A DNA stretch of 64,000 bases, from positions 682,001 through 746,000 of the forward strand of contig NZ_AP022595.1 in assembly GCF_010731875.1 (NCBI RefSeq), in the 5' to 3' direction. Under the pieces are notes generated by a model that did no database searches, was not told the DNA's origin, and saw only the letters and a program-made list of their open reading frames with translations. Source of the DNA: Mycolicibacterium sarraceniae (GTDB taxonomy: Bacteria > Actinomycetota > Actinomycetes > Mycobacteriales > Mycobacteriaceae). Positions within the stretch are counted from its first letter, which is position 1. Each line of letters starts with the position of its first letter. Below, piece after piece: positions 52,663 through 62,748 of the stretch. Both the position numbers and the translations under genes were made by a program.

Positions 52663-55020
52663 CTACAGCTTCTGCAGCGGCGCGTGGTTGTGCATCAATT
52701 TGACCCGGCCAGCACTGCCGAAGTCGATCAGCGACATCGCCGACTCCCCCATCCCGGACACTTCCTCGACGCGGCCGAGACCGTACTTGTCGTGGTTGAC
52801 CCGGTCGCCGGGTTCCAGCACCATCAGCGGACGCTTGCTGCCGCCGGCCGGCCGCATCGGCGATGGACGCGGGGTGCCGAACCGGCCCGCCCCACTGACC
52901 GGTGCACTCAACGACGGTGCGGTATCGGTACGGCGCCAGTCGAGAAGATGCTCGGGGATCTCGCGCAGGAAGCGCGACTCCGGATTCAGCATCGGCTGCC
53001 CCCACGACGAGCGGACCTTCGCCCGGGTGAGGTAAAGCCGTTGGCGGGCACGGGTTATGCCGACATAAGCCAGCCGGCGTTCCTCAGACAGCTCGCCCGG
53101 GTCACCCAGGGCTCGCATGTGCGGGAACATGCCGTCCTCGCACCCGGTGACGAAGACCACCGGGAATTCGAGCCCCTTGGCGGTGTGCAGCGTCATCAGC
53201 GTGACCACACCGGCACCGTGCTCGGGCAGCTCATCGGAGTCGGCCACCAGCGACACCCGCTCCAGGAACTCGGCGAGGATGCCGGTCTGCGGGACGTCCT
53301 CATCGTCGGGCGCGGCGTCATCGGTCGCGTTATCGTCGAGCGCGGCCGCATTGGCCCGGTCGATACTGAATTCGTGTGCGACGCTGACTAATTCGTTCAG
53401 GTTGTCCAGGCGGGCCAGATCCTGCGGATCGCTGGAGGACTCCAGCTCCTTGCGATAGCCGGTGCGGTCCAGAACCGCCTCGACCAGGTCGCCGAGCTCG
53501 TCGTCGAGGTTGCCGCGTAAATCGTCGAGCAGCTTGACGAAACTCGCGATCGCCTTCTCCGAGCGAGTGTTCAGCATCGCCACCCGGCCTTCAGCGGCCG
53601 CGACCAGCGCGTCAGCGAAGGAGCCACCGGTGTTTTCGGCGTGCACCGCCACACACGCTTCGGCACGGTCGCCGATACCCCGGCGTGGAGTGTTGAGAAT
53701 GCGGCGCAGGCTGACGGTGTCGCCAGGGTTGTCTAGCACCCGCAGGTACGCGACCATATCGCGAATCTCCTTGCGCTCGTAGAACCGAACGCCGCCGACC
53801 ACCTTGTACGGGATGCCGGCGCGGATGAACACCTCTTCCACCGCACGTGACGAGTTGTTGGTGCGGTAGAACACCGCGACGTCCCCGAAACTGTATGTCG
53901 AGGGGATTCCGCTGCCACCTTCGACAAGCGAATCGATCTCCGTCGCAACAAATCTGGCCTCGTCGTGCTCGTTGTCGGCGACGTAGCCGACGATCAGCTC
54001 ACCGTCGCCCTCGTCGGTCCACAGCCGCTTCTCGCGCCGGTTGGCGTTACGGGAGATGACGGCGTTGGCCGCGTTCAGGATGTTCTGGGTCGACCGGTAG
54101 TTCTGCTCGAGCAGGATCGTGGCGGCGTTGGGGAAGTCGCGTTCGAAATCCTCGATATTGCGGATCGTCGCGCCGCGGAACGCGTAGATCGACTGGTCGG
54201 CGTCACCGACGACGCACAGCTCGCTGGGCGGCACCGTGTCAGTGTCCGGGGCAGTCACCCCCACGAGTTCGCGCACCAGCACGTACTGGGCGTGGTTGGT
54301 GTCCTGGTACTCGTCGACCAGGATGTGCCGGAACCGCCTGCGGTAGTACTGGGCGATCTGCGGGAAGTTCTGCAGGACCGCCACGGTCTCGCCGATGAGG
54401 TCGTCGAAGTCCAGTGCGTTGGCCGCACGCAGCCGCCGCTGGTATTCGCCGTAGACGCTGGCAACGGTGCGGGCCAGGTCATCGGACCCCGGCTCCAGTG
54501 CGGCCACCGCATCCTCGGGCACGATGAGCTCGTTCTTGAGGTTGGAGATCGCGTTGGCCAGCAGCCGCGGCGAGTATCGCTTGGTGTCCAGCCCCATGTC
54601 CTTGCCGATCATCAGCAAGAGACGACGGGAATCGTCGGCGTCGTAGATCGAGAAGTTCGAGTTCATCCCGGGCAGCAACGACGCCTGGTTGCGCAGGATC
54701 CGCACGCAGGTCGAGTGGAACGTCGACACCCACATATTGCGCGCCCGGGGGCCGACCAGGGTGACCACTCGCTCGCGCATCTCGGCAGCCGCTTTGTTGG
54801 TGAACGTGATGGCCAGCACCTGGCCTGGCCCGACATCGCACGCTGCCAGCAGGTAGGCGATCCGCCGGGTCAGCACCGCAGTCTTGCCCGACCCGGCGCC
54901 GGCCACGATCAACAGCGGCGGGCCCGAGTGCAGCACCGCCTGGCGCTGCTGGGGGTTGAGACCCTCGAGGAGTTCGGCCGCGTCGGCCGGGGGCTTGTAA
55001 TCAGTCACGTGCACACTCAT
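52663..55020 (-). CDS. uvrD1: UvrD/PcrA-type DNA helicase UvrD1
   Basis: 785-aa superfamily-1 3'-5' helicase. Motif I AGAGSGKTAVLTRRIAYLL, motif II LVDEYQDTNHAQY, motif III VVGDADQSIYAFRG, motif IV QNYRST, motif V VTLMTLHTAKGLEFPVVFV and motif VI YVGITRARQRL are all present. The C-terminal 75 residues form the extension known in mycobacterial UvrD1 to bind RNA polymerase or Ku. It acts in nucleotide-excision repair and is Rv0949 by order. The 52551-52662 gap codes nothing certain. Confidence 0.96.
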   Translation of the reverse strand: MSVHVTDYKPPADAAELLEGLNPQQRQAVLHSGPPLLIVAGAGSGKTAVLTRRIAYLLAACDVGPGQVLAITFTNKAAAEMRERVVTLVGPRARNMWVSTFHSTCVRILRNQASLLPGMNSNFSIYDADDSRRLLLMIGKDMGLDTKRYSPRLLANAISNLKNELIVPEDAVAALEPGSDDLARTVASVYGEYQRRLRAANALDFDDLIGETVAVLQNFPQIAQYYRRRFRHILVDEYQDTNHAQYVLVRELVGVTAPDTDTVPPSELCVVGDADQSIYAFRGATIRNIEDFERDFPNAATILLEQNYRSTQNILNAANAVISRNANRREKRLWTDEGDGELIVGYVADNEHDEARFVATEIDSLVEGGSGIPSTYSFGDVAVFYRTNNSSRAVEEVFIRAGIPYKVVGGVRFYERKEIRDMVAYLRVLDNPGDTVSLRRILNTPRRGIGDRAEACVAVHAENTGGSFADALVAAAEGRVAMLNTRSEKAIASFVKLLDDLRGNLDDELGDLVEAVLDRTGYRKELESSSDPQDLARLDNLNELVSVAHEFSIDRANAAALDDNATDDAAPDDEDVPQTGILAEFLERVSLVADSDELPEHGAGVVTLMTLHTAKGLEFPVVFVTGCEDGMFPHMRALGDPGELSEERRLAYVGITRARQRLYLTRAKVRSSWGQPMLNPESRFLREIPEHLLDWRRTDTAPSLSAPVSGAGRFGTPRPSPMRPAGGSKRPLMVLEPGDRVNHDKYGLGRVEEVSGMGESAMSLIDFGSAGRVKLMHNHAPLQKL

Positions 55021-55165
55021 GTCTGACCCAACTTAGCGCTGTAGGGCGACAGATTTTTGCGAAGCCCGCCATCGGAGTGGCACACTCGGACCGTGCTTTC
55101 TTCGCAGCGATTTTTTTACGGGTACCGGTTCGCGGTGCCCGTGGGAATCTAGCTGCTCAACCCGA

Positions 55166-55198
55166 GAGCCCCGCGGTCCGCATCCGGACCCGGGGCTC
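55166..55198 (+). promoter_or_regulatory. Stable hairpin in the chorismate mutase leader
   Basis: GAGCCCCG then GGTCCG pairs with CGGACC then CGGGGCTC around a CATC loop, giving 14 base pairs with one bulged C. It lies 61 bp upstream of the chorismate mutase ATG. It could be a terminator, attenuator or simply a 5'-UTR stem; no T-run follows directly. The rest of 55021-55259 holds the divergent uvrD1 promoter. Confidence 0.5.
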
Positions 55199-55259
55199 GT
55201 CTCTTGTGTGAGGCCCGGGCACGAATGAGACCAGACCCACACATGAGGAGAACGAAGCG

Positions 55260-55532
55260 ATGACTCTGAAAATGGTTCCTGAAGCCGAACACGACATCGA
55301 CAGCCTGCGCGGCGAGATCGACCAGCTCGATGCTGCGATCCTGGCTGCGGTCAAACGCCGCACCGAGGTATCCCAGGCGATCGGCAAGGCCCGGATGGCC
55401 TCCGGCGGCACCCGACTGGTGCACAGCCGCGAGATGAAGGTCATCGAGCGCTACAGCGAGCTCGGCCAGGACGGCAAGGACCTGGCGATGTTGCTCCTGC
55501 GCATGGGCCGCGGCCGACTCGGGCACTCCTAG
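55260..55532 (+). CDS. Chorismate mutase (AroQ, short mycobacterial type)
   Basis: 90-aa intracellular chorismate mutase converting chorismate to prephenate for Phe and Tyr. It is all-helical: IDSLRGEIDQLDAAILAAVK, RTEVSQAIGKARM, then LVHSREMKVIERYSELG. Length and the C-terminal LRMGRGRLGH agree with Rv0948c, which is active only in complex with DAHP synthase AroG. AGGAGAACGAAGCG precedes the ATG. Its stop overlaps the convergent acyltransferase stop by four bases. Confidence 0.93.
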   Translation: MTLKMVPEAEHDIDSLRGEIDQLDAAILAAVKRRTEVSQAIGKARMASGGTRLVHSREMKVIERYSELGQDGKDLAMLLLRMGRGRLGHS

Positions 55533-57553
55533 CGGACGGCGTCCAATAACCAGGGCGTCAGCCACTTGACCGCATTCGGCGTGGGGTGCACCCCGTCGAT
55601 GCGGACCTGCACACCGTTGATCTTGTTGGTGTAGCCGCCATTCGGCGCGAGCTTCTTGTTCAGGTCGAGCACGGTGACGTTCTTGCGGTCACTGACGACC
55701 TTGCGCAACAAGGTGTTCCACTGATCGACCCGGCTGGGCAAGTCCTCGGGATAGAGGTTGCCGTTGGGCTGCTCACCGTGCCGGTTGTACGGCTCGGTGG
55801 TCACCACCACCAGCGCCCCGGTGGAAGTCAGGATGTCCAGCGCGTGGTGCAGCTCGCTCTCGAGGTATTTGTCGAAATCGGGTTGGCCGATATGCGCCCA
55901 ATTGCCGTTCCACTTGCGGTCGACGGTCTCCCAGCGCCCGACGACCATCAGCACCACATCGGGCTTGTCGTAGGCGATGCGTTGCGCCCAGCGTTCCGGC
56001 CAGGCGTCGCACTCGGGTTTCTGCTCGAGGCTCTGCCCGGAGTATTTGTAGGGCCCGCCGCGCACCAGCCCGCACCCGATCGTGGTGCGGTCCAGGAAGC
56101 TGATCCCCGGGGTGGGCGGCAGATACCGCATCATCGTCCAGCCGATCGAGTCGCCGAATACCGAGACGGTGTGCTCGCGCGGACCCACATGCGATGGCGC
56201 GGCCAGTCGCACCGTTTCGACCGGTGCGACCAGCGCGGCCTGGGTGATGTCGGGACTCGACGGGTCGATGCGGGCGCCGATCGGTACGACGGCCATAGCG
56301 ACCGCGACAGCCGTGGCCATCGTGGCGGCGGCCAGCCGAAGTTGCGGGACGTGCACCGGGCGCCAGCGTCGCACCGGCCGCTCGATGAGCCACCACGAGC
56401 CCACCGCCAAGACCAGCGTCACCACGCAGCGCGCGGCGAACAGCGGAAGGCCCGACCAGTCGGTACGCTCGCCGTTGAGCACCAGGAACACCGGCCAGTG
56501 CCAGAGGTAGACGCTGTAGGAGATCACGCCGAGCGCCACCAGTGGCGGGCTGGACAGCACCCACGCCACCGGGCCGTTCTGCTCGATTGCCACCGGCACG
56601 ATCACCGCAACCGCGGCGACGGCAATCACGATTAACAGGCCGTTGCGGAACTCGGTGGCGCTCCCGGTTGCCACGTGGGTGATCGCTGCCAGCACCGCGA
56701 CCCCGCCCACCGGCACACCCCAGGCCAGCCAGCGGACCCACCGCGAATGGATCAGGGGTACGCCCGCCATGATCGCCGACCAGTCGCGGACCAGCAGCGC
56801 GGCTGCCGCGGCGCCAATCAGCAGTGCCTGGGCGCGAGTATCGGTGCCGAAGTACACCCGGTTCAGCGTGTCACCGGAAGCCATCAGAATCGCCTCGGTC
56901 GCCGACGCGGCCGTGCCGACGACGGCGAGGACCAGCACCGCACGCCGGACCGCGACGATCGTCGGTGTCTTCTTGCGGCGGCGCGCGACGAGAGCCAGGA
57001 GCACCGCGGCCGCGGCGATCAGCACCGGCCAGATCAGGTAGTACTGCTCCTCAACACCCAGTGACCAGGTGTGCTGCAGCGGCGACGGCGGCGCGCCCTG
57101 GCTGAAGTAATCGGTCTGATGCGACACAAAGGCCCAGTTCGCGACCCACAGGAATGCCGCGATCGAGTCATTGCGCAGGCCGCTGACCGCGTCCGGTTCG
57201 AACAGGATGCGGCCGGCGATCACCGCGAGCACCATCAGCAGCAGCGCGGGCAGCAGCCGACGGACCCGGCGGCCCCAGAACGCGCCGAGGTCGAGCCGGC
57301 CGGTTCGGCCGAGCTCGTCGAGCAGCAATGACGTGATCAGGAATCCGCTGAGAACGAAGAACACGTCGACGCCGATGAACCCGCCTGCGACGCCGGGGAT
57401 TCCGCTGTGTCCGAGCAGGACGAGAGCGACGGCGACACCGCGGATCCCGTTCAGTGCGGGAACGCCCTCGCCACGGGGTTTTGGCCCGCGCCGCGGGCTT
57501 GGCTGCGAGGCGGGATCAACCCATGGACTCTGCGCGAATAAGCGCGCCGTCAA
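55529..57553 (-). CDS. Acyltransferase-3 / SGNH fusion protein (OafA-like)
   Basis: 674 aa. Residues about 33-400 form the acyltransferase-3 domain with ten or so helices (VPALNGIRGVAVALVLLGHS, DVFFVLSGFLI, and HTWSLGVEEQYYLIWPVLI with its conserved Glu). An extracytoplasmic SGNH domain follows with block I FGDSIGW near residue 460 and block V DGVHPTP at about 654-660. Such proteins O-acetylate or O-acylate surface glycans. The start is probably a TTG at 57553. The 330-bp gap before the next gene (57554-57883) shows nothing I can identify. Confidence 0.86.
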   Translation of the reverse strand: MTARLFAQSPWVDPASQPSPRRGPKPRGEGVPALNGIRGVAVALVLLGHSGIPGVAGGFIGVDVFFVLSGFLITSLLLDELGRTGRLDLGAFWGRRVRRLLPALLLMVLAVIAGRILFEPDAVSGLRNDSIAAFLWVANWAFVSHQTDYFSQGAPPSPLQHTWSLGVEEQYYLIWPVLIAAAAVLLALVARRRKKTPTIVAVRRAVLVLAVVGTAASATEAILMASGDTLNRVYFGTDTRAQALLIGAAAAALLVRDWSAIMAGVPLIHSRWVRWLAWGVPVGGVAVLAAITHVATGSATEFRNGLLIVIAVAAVAVIVPVAIEQNGPVAWVLSSPPLVALGVISYSVYLWHWPVFLVLNGERTDWSGLPLFAARCVVTLVLAVGSWWLIERPVRRWRPVHVPQLRLAAATMATAVAVAMAVVPIGARIDPSSPDITQAALVAPVETVRLAAPSHVGPREHTVSVFGDSIGWTMMRYLPPTPGISFLDRTTIGCGLVRGGPYKYSGQSLEQKPECDAWPERWAQRIAYDKPDVVLMVVGRWETVDRKWNGNWAHIGQPDFDKYLESELHHALDILTSTGALVVVTTEPYNRHGEQPNGNLYPEDLPSRVDQWNTLLRKVVSDRKNVTVLDLNKKLAPNGGYTNKINGVQVRIDGVHPTPNAVKWLTPWLLDAVR

Positions 57554-57883
57554 CCCATGCCCTCCTCGTTCGGAACTACTTCAGAAATCTAGATCCCCGC
57601 GAGGGCTGATCGGTGCAGGCGCGCGGTCAGCGCGGTCAAATATCCGATCGGGAGGTAGACAGACCCTCTTGGAGAGATTCCGGCGGTGGTCGGCGGGGCA
57701 CACACTTCGGCCAGGCGATTACCGACGGATGGACCGAAGTTGTTGAGCACCAACGTATGACCGCCGGCATGTGCCTAACGCAGGGGCTGCACCGGTCGAG
57801 TGGCGCGGCTGGCCGGGGCGAGGTCGGCGAGAACGTGTGTTCGGTCGAGGTGGAGAACGCGCTGGCCCGCTCGGTCGGTTGAG

Positions 57884-59341
57884 CTACTTCGTCAGCGCGA
57901 TGTACTTGGTGTCGAGGTATTCCTCGATACCTTCGGAGCCACCCTCACGACCGAAGCCGGATTCTTTGACCCCGCCGAACGGCGCGGCCGGATCCGAGAT
58001 GACGCCCCGGTTGACCCCGACCATGCCGGACTCGATCGCCTCGGCCACCCGCAGGGCCCGGTCGAGGGACTCGGTGTAGATATAGGACGCCAGACCGTAT
58101 TCGGTGTTGTTGGCTGCGGCGACGCCATCCTCCTCGGTGTCGAAGCCGATGATCGGCGCGACGGGACCGAAGACCTCCTCGGTGAGGATGCGGGCGTTCG
58201 GCGGGACGTCGGTCAGCACGGTGGCAGGGTAGAAGTTGCCGGGGCCGCCGGGGGCCTGACCGCCGAGGGCGACGGTCGCGCCCTTCTCGACCGCATCGTC
58301 GACCAGCTCCTGAACCTTGGTCAGCTGCTTGGTGCTGACCAGCGGGCCGAGCTTGGCCGACGGGTCGAGCCCATTGCCCAGATTGACCTCACCCATCCGC
58401 TTGACGAACTTGTCGGTGAATTCCTCGATGACGGCGTTGGCGACGTGGATGCGGTTGGCGGCCGTGCAGGCCTCACCACCGTTGCGCATCTTGGCCAGCA
58501 TCGCGCCGTCGACCGCGGCATCAACGTCGGCGTCGTCGAAGACCACGAACGGCGCATTGCCGCCGAGTTCCATCGAGGTGCGCAGCAGCTTGTCCGCCGA
58601 CTGGGCGACCAGCGCCTTGCCGACCCCGGTGGAGCCGGTGAAGGTCAGCTTGCGCAGCCGGCCGTCGTCGATCAGGGCCTTGGTGACCTCGCCGGGCTTG
58701 CTGGTGGGCAGCACCGACAGCACACCCTTGGGCAGGCCGGCCTCAGCCATCAACTTGGCCAGCAGCAGCATCGTCAGCGGGGTCTCCTGCGCCGGCTTGA
58801 CGATCATGGTGCAGCCGGCCGCGAAGGCGGGCCCGATCTTGCGAGTCCCCATGGCCAGCGGGAAGTTCCACGGTGTGATCGCATAGCAGGGGCCGACGGG
58901 CTGCTTGGTGACGATGATGCGCCCGGTGCCGGCCGGCGACGGCGTGTACCGCCCGCCGATGCGCACCGCTTCCTCGGCGAACCACCGGAAGAACTCGGCG
59001 CCGTACTTGACCTCGCCCAGGCTTTCGGCGACGACCTTGCCCATCTCCAGTGTCATCAACGTCGCGAGATCGTCAGCGCGAGCGGTGATCGTCTCGAAGA
59101 CCGACCGCAGGATCTCGCCGCGGTCGCGAGCCGGTGTGGCCGCCCACTGGGCTTGCACAGCGCACGCCGCATCAAGGGCGGCCACGGCGTCGGCGGCGGT
59201 CGCGTCGGCCACGGTGGTCAGAAGGGTGTCATTGGCGGGGTCATAAACCTCGAACGTCGATGAGCCGGGCCGCTCTTCGCCACCGATCCAGAGTCCGGTG
59301 GGGACCGACGACAGCAGCCGTTCAATGTCTGGGTTGCTCAT
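57884..59341 (-). CDS. Succinate-semialdehyde dehydrogenase-like aldehyde dehydrogenase
   Basis: 485-aa aldehyde dehydrogenase of the GabD type. Motifs: [33 protein letters not shown], catalytic base in [12 protein letters not shown], and nucleophile in [12 protein letters not shown]. The substrate is probably a short semialdehyde. The start is taken at the ATG at 59341; GGAGG is only one base upstream, so an in-frame start at 59371 is possible. It is divergent from pgi with a 50-bp shared promoter region. Confidence 0.88.
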   Translation of the reverse strand: MSNPDIERLLSSVPTGLWIGGEERPGSSTFEVYDPANDTLLTTVADATAADAVAALDAACAVQAQWAATPARDRGEILRSVFETITARADDLATLMTLEMGKVVAESLGEVKYGAEFFRWFAEEAVRIGGRYTPSPAGTGRIIVTKQPVGPCYAITPWNFPLAMGTRKIGPAFAAGCTMIVKPAQETPLTMLLLAKLMAEAGLPKGVLSVLPTSKPGEVTKALIDDGRLRKLTFTGSTGVGKALVAQSADKLLRTSMELGGNAPFVVFDDADVDAAVDGAMLAKMRNGGEACTAANRIHVANAVIEEFTDKFVKRMGEVNLGNGLDPSAKLGPLVSTKQLTKVQELVDDAVEKGATVALGGQAPGGPGNFYPATVLTDVPPNARILTEEVFGPVAPIIGFDTEEDGVAAANNTEYGLASYIYTESLDRALRVAEAIESGMVGVNRGVISDPAAPFGGVKESGFGREGGSEGIEEYLDTKYIALTK

Positions 59342-59391
59342 ACCTCCATCATGTACACCTTTGGACACCACGTCACACTAGGGTCGAACGA

Positions 59392-61041
59392 ATGACAGGA
59401 GACATTTCCGCTACCCCCGAATGGAACGCGCTGCGTCGGAACCACGACCAGATCGCCGGGAAACACCTCCGAGAGCTTTTCGCCGAAGACCCCGATCGCG
59501 GCAGCGAGCTCACGCTCACCGTCGGTGACCTCTACATCGACTACAGCAAGCACCGCGTCACCCGGGAGACGCTGGCGCTGCTAGTCGATCTGGCCAGGGC
59601 CGCTGACCTCGAAGGCCGCCGCGACGCGATGTTCGCCGGCGAGCACATCAACACCTCCGAAGACCGTGCGGTGCTCCACACCGCGCTGCGACTGCCGCGG
59701 GGCGCCGAGCTGGTGGTGGACGGCCAGAATGTGGTGGCCGACGTGCACGAGGTGCTTGACGCGATGGGCGACTTCACCGACCGGCTGCGCAGCGGCGACT
59801 GGCTGGGCGCCACCGGCGAACGCATCAGGACCGTCGTCAACATCGGCATCGGCGGCTCGGATCTGGGCCCCGTGATGGTGTGTCAGGCGCTGCGGCATTA
59901 CGCCGACGCCGGCATTTCGGCACGGTTCGTCTCCAACGTCGACCCAGCCGATTTGGTGGCCAAATTGGACGGACTCGACCCTGCCACAACACTTTTCATC
60001 ATCGCTTCCAAGACGTTCTCGACGCTGGAGACGCTGACAAACGCGACTGCGGCGCGGCGCTGGCTCACCGACGTGTTGGGTGATGCCGCGGTGTCGAAAC
60101 ACTTCGTGGCCGTCTCGACCAACTCCAAGCTCGTCGACAACTTCGGTATCGACACCGCCAACATGTTCGGGTTCTGGGACTGGGTGGGCGGCCGCTATTC
60201 GGTGGACTCGGCGATCGGCCTTTCGGTGATGGCGGTCGTCGGCAAGGAGCGCTTCGCTGAATTCCTCGCCGGCTTCCACGTCATCGACGAGCACTTCCGC
60301 ACCGCGCCCCTGGAAGCGAATGCGCCTGTGCTGCTGGGCCTCATCGGGCTCTGGTACAACGAGTTCTTCGATGCGCAGGCCAGGGCTGTGCTGCCGTACT
60401 CCAACGACCTGACGCGCTTCGCGGCGTACCTGCAACAGTTGACGATGGAGTCCAACGGCAAGTCGGTGCGTGCCGATGGATCGCCTGTCACCACCCGGAC
60501 CGGCGAGATCTTCTGGGGCGAGGCCGGCACCAACGGCCAGCACGCCTTCTACCAACTGCTGCACCAGGGCACCCGCCTGGTGCCGGCCGATTTCATCGGA
60601 TTCTCCCGGCCCACCGACGACCTGCCCACCGCCGACGGCACCGGCAGTATGCACGACCTGCTGATGAGCAACTTCTTCGCGCAGACGCAGGTGCTGGCGT
60701 TCGGCAAGACCGCGGCCGAGATCGCCGCAGAGGGAACTCCGGCGAACGTGGTGCCGCACAAGGTGATGCCCGGAAACCGGCCCACCACGTCGATTCTCGC
60801 GACCAAGCTGACGCCGTCGGCGGTCGGGCAGTTGATCGCGCTCTACGAGCACCAGGTGTTCACCGAGGGCGTGATCTGGGGCATCGACTCGTTCGACCAG
60901 TGGGGTGTCGAGCTGGGCAAGACGCAGGCCAAAGCGCTGCTGCCGGTGATCACCAGCGACGGCTCACCGGCCGAGCAGACCGACAGCTCGACCGACGAAC
61001 TGGTGCGCCACTACCGGGTGCAGCGCGGCCGGACTCGCTGA
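59392..61041 (+). CDS. pgi: Glucose-6-phosphate isomerase
   Basis: 549-aa enzyme interconverting glucose-6-P and fructose-6-P. Signatures: [51 protein letters not shown], and the C-terminal [20 protein letters not shown]. The start at 59392 ([20 protein letters not shown]) fits the family. The final codons and stop lie inside the first copy of a 50-bp tandem repeat. Confidence 0.97.
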   Translation: MTGDISATPEWNALRRNHDQIAGKHLRELFAEDPDRGSELTLTVGDLYIDYSKHRVTRETLALLVDLARAADLEGRRDAMFAGEHINTSEDRAVLHTALRLPRGAELVVDGQNVVADVHEVLDAMGDFTDRLRSGDWLGATGERIRTVVNIGIGGSDLGPVMVCQALRHYADAGISARFVSNVDPADLVAKLDGLDPATTLFIIASKTFSTLETLTNATAARRWLTDVLGDAAVSKHFVAVSTNSKLVDNFGIDTANMFGFWDWVGGRYSVDSAIGLSVMAVVGKERFAEFLAGFHVIDEHFRTAPLEANAPVLLGLIGLWYNEFFDAQARAVLPYSNDLTRFAAYLQQLTMESNGKSVRADGSPVTTRTGEIFWGEAGTNGQHAFYQLLHQGTRLVPADFIGFSRPTDDLPTADGTGSMHDLLMSNFFAQTQVLAFGKTAAEIAAEGTPANVVPHKVMPGNRPTTSILATKLTPSAVGQLIALYEHQVFTEGVIWGIDSFDQWGVELGKTQAKALLPVITSDGSPAEQTDSSTDELVRHYRVQRGRTR

Positions 61042-61139
61042 GCCGCCAGGCGAAGCAGAGGTCCGGCCAACGGCACAGCCGGACTCGCTGAGCCGCCAGG
61101 CGAAGCAGAGGTCCGGCCAACGGCACAGCCGGACTCGCT
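61028..61139. repeat. 50-bp perfect tandem duplication at the pgi 3' end
   Basis: Two exact 50-bp copies (61028-61077 and 61078-61127) plus the first 12 bases of a third (61128-61139). Copy 1 contains the last pgi codons and the TGA. The partial third copy ends one base before the outer end of the stop of the convergent SDR pseudogene. Confidence 0.97.
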
Positions 61140-61521
61140 AGGCGAACGGCGTGGTGAACCGCGGCGGCAGCACCTTCAGCAAGGCCACCAACGGAATCCA
61201 CGGCCAGCCCGGTACGCCCGCTTTCGCATTCGATAGCGTTGACCATGTGGCGCGCACCGGTGTCGTTGTCCACCATCAGCATGGTGCTGTCGGACTTGCC
61301 GGTCATCTCCGACTCGATGTGGCCGGGCTCGACGACCGTGACTTTGATTGGGCCGGAGGCATATTCGGCGCGCAGGGATTCACCCAGCGAGGTCACCCCG
61401 GCTTTGCTCGCGGCGTAGGCGGCCTTGTTCGCCCACAGCTTGCCCGAGCCGAGCACCGCACCCGTGCAGATACCGGCGTTGGCGATGATCCGGTGGTGAT
61501 GAGTATCTTCTGGCGGATCAC
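61138..61521 (-). pseudogene. Short-chain dehydrogenase (Rv0945-like) with several deletions
   Basis: Starts at a GTG at 61521 with VIRQKILIT, the opening of an SDR Rossmann fold, and then jumps, with a frame change, to RIIANAGICTGAVLGSGKLW containing the NAG motif. It jumps again to AAYAASKAGVTSLGESLRAE with the catalytic Tyr-x3-Lys, and continues VTVVEPGHIESEM. A last frame change is needed to reach the natural end VALLKVLPPRFTTPFA and the TAG at 61138-61140. At least two internal deletions and two frame changes are therefore present. It follows the glycosylase gene by 10 bp. Confidence 0.8.
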
Positions 61522-61531
61522 CGAGGAGACG

Positions 61532-62395
61532 CTACTTGAGCAGCTTCGACATCCGTCTATCGGCTAACACCTTGCCCCCGGTCTGACAGGTCGGGCAGTA
61601 CTGAAACGACTTGTCGACGAACGACACCTCACGCACGGTGTCCCCGCACACCGGGCATGGCAAGCCGGTGCGGGCGTGCACCCGCAGCCCGGATCGCTTC
61701 TCCCCCTTCAGCGTTGCCGCCTGCTGCCCCACCGAACGCTGCACGGCATCGGTCAGCACCGAGATCATCGCGTCGTGCAGCGCACCCAGTTGTGCGGCGG
61801 TGAGTTTATTCGCGGTCGCGAACGGGGACAGCTTCGCGACGTGGAGGATCTCGTCGCTGTAGGCGTTTCCGATCCCGGCGATCACCTTCTGATCGGTGAT
61901 CACCGTCTTGATCCGGCCACTGTGGGGTTTGAGGATCTCGGCCAGCTGTTCGGGCCCGATCTCCAGCGCGTCGGGGCCCAGTGTCGCGATGCCCGGCACC
62001 GTGGCGGGAGCGTCGACGATCCACACCGCCAGCCGTTTCTGGGTGCCGGCCTCGGTCAGGTCGAAACCGGCCGCCTCGCCGGGTGTTCCGAGGTGCACCC
62101 GTAGGCCGATCGGTCCCTTGCCCGGTTTGAGCGGCACCGCCGCGAGCTTGTCACTCCATTTCAGCCACCCGGCGCGCGATAGGTGGGTGATCAACCACAC
62201 CCCGCCGACCTGCATACCGAGGTACTTACCCCACCGCGCCGCACCCGTCACGGGTTGCCCGTGCAGCGCCGTCGGCGGCGGATCGAAGGTCTTCAGCACC
62301 GACAGCGCCGCGACGTCGATGCGCCCGACCGATGTGCCGACGGCATGTCGGCGCAGATGGTCAGCCAGGGCCTCGACTTCGGGCAGTTCAGGCAT
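61532..62395 (-). CDS. Fpg/Nei-family DNA glycosylase (Rv0944-like)
   Basis: 287 aa. The N-terminal catalytic MPELPEVEALADHLRRH keeps the Pro-2 nucleophile and Glu-3. Other marks are RWGKYLG with the conserved Lys, the helix-two-turn-helix IAGIGNAYSDEILHVAKLSP, and a C-terminal zinc finger CPVC and CPTC. It should remove oxidised bases. It is distinct from the main MutM (from memory, Rv2924c). It precedes the SDR pseudogene. Confidence 0.9.
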   Translation of the reverse strand: MPELPEVEALADHLRRHAVGTSVGRIDVAALSVLKTFDPPPTALHGQPVTGAARWGKYLGMQVGGVWLITHLSRAGWLKWSDKLAAVPLKPGKGPIGLRVHLGTPGEAAGFDLTEAGTQKRLAVWIVDAPATVPGIATLGPDALEIGPEQLAEILKPHSGRIKTVITDQKVIAGIGNAYSDEILHVAKLSPFATANKLTAAQLGALHDAMISVLTDAVQRSVGQQAATLKGEKRSGLRVHARTGLPCPVCGDTVREVSFVDKSFQYCPTCQTGGKVLADRRMSKLLK

Positions 62396-62404
62396 GCTTC
62401 CAGA

Positions 62405-62665
62405 CTAGAGAAGCGTCTCGCACGTGATGGGTAGCCCGGTGATTCGTCTACCGGTCGCGTTGAAGACCGCGTTCGCGATCGCGGCCGCTACCCCGACGAT
62501 CACGGTCTCCCCGAGCCCCTTGCCGCCGATCGGTTCGGCTATGGAGTATTGGAATGCGTCACCTTTCTTGGCGCCGGTCAGACTCAGGTGTTCGCGCCGC
62601 AGGCCCAGTAAGGCGGTCGACATCAGGGCCACGGTCGCCGCAGTGGCCACCCGATGCGCCGACAC
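62405..62665 (-). pseudogene. Xanthine dehydrogenase-type molybdenum subunit, remnant
   Basis: The end, GGKGLGETVIVGVAAAIANA then RRITGLPITCETLL, is the typical C-terminus of xanthine/aldehyde dehydrogenase molybdopterin subunits. The part before it (ATVALMSTALLGLRREHLSL) resembles an internal segment of the same family several hundred residues upstream. Two distant pieces are therefore joined by deletion. The stretch 62666-62748 shows nothing further. Confidence 0.55.
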
Positions 62666-62748
62666 CTGCTGCAGCGCCGAGAGACGTGCGCCCGGGACGT
62701 GGCATTCTGTCCGCTGCCGACCTCAGGACGTGACGCTGGCAGCGGGTC

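Noticed and set aside
57613..57882. Open frame in the 57.6-57.9 kb gap
   Set aside because: No ribosome-binding site, no family resemblance and Gly/Arg-rich composition; treated as non-coding.
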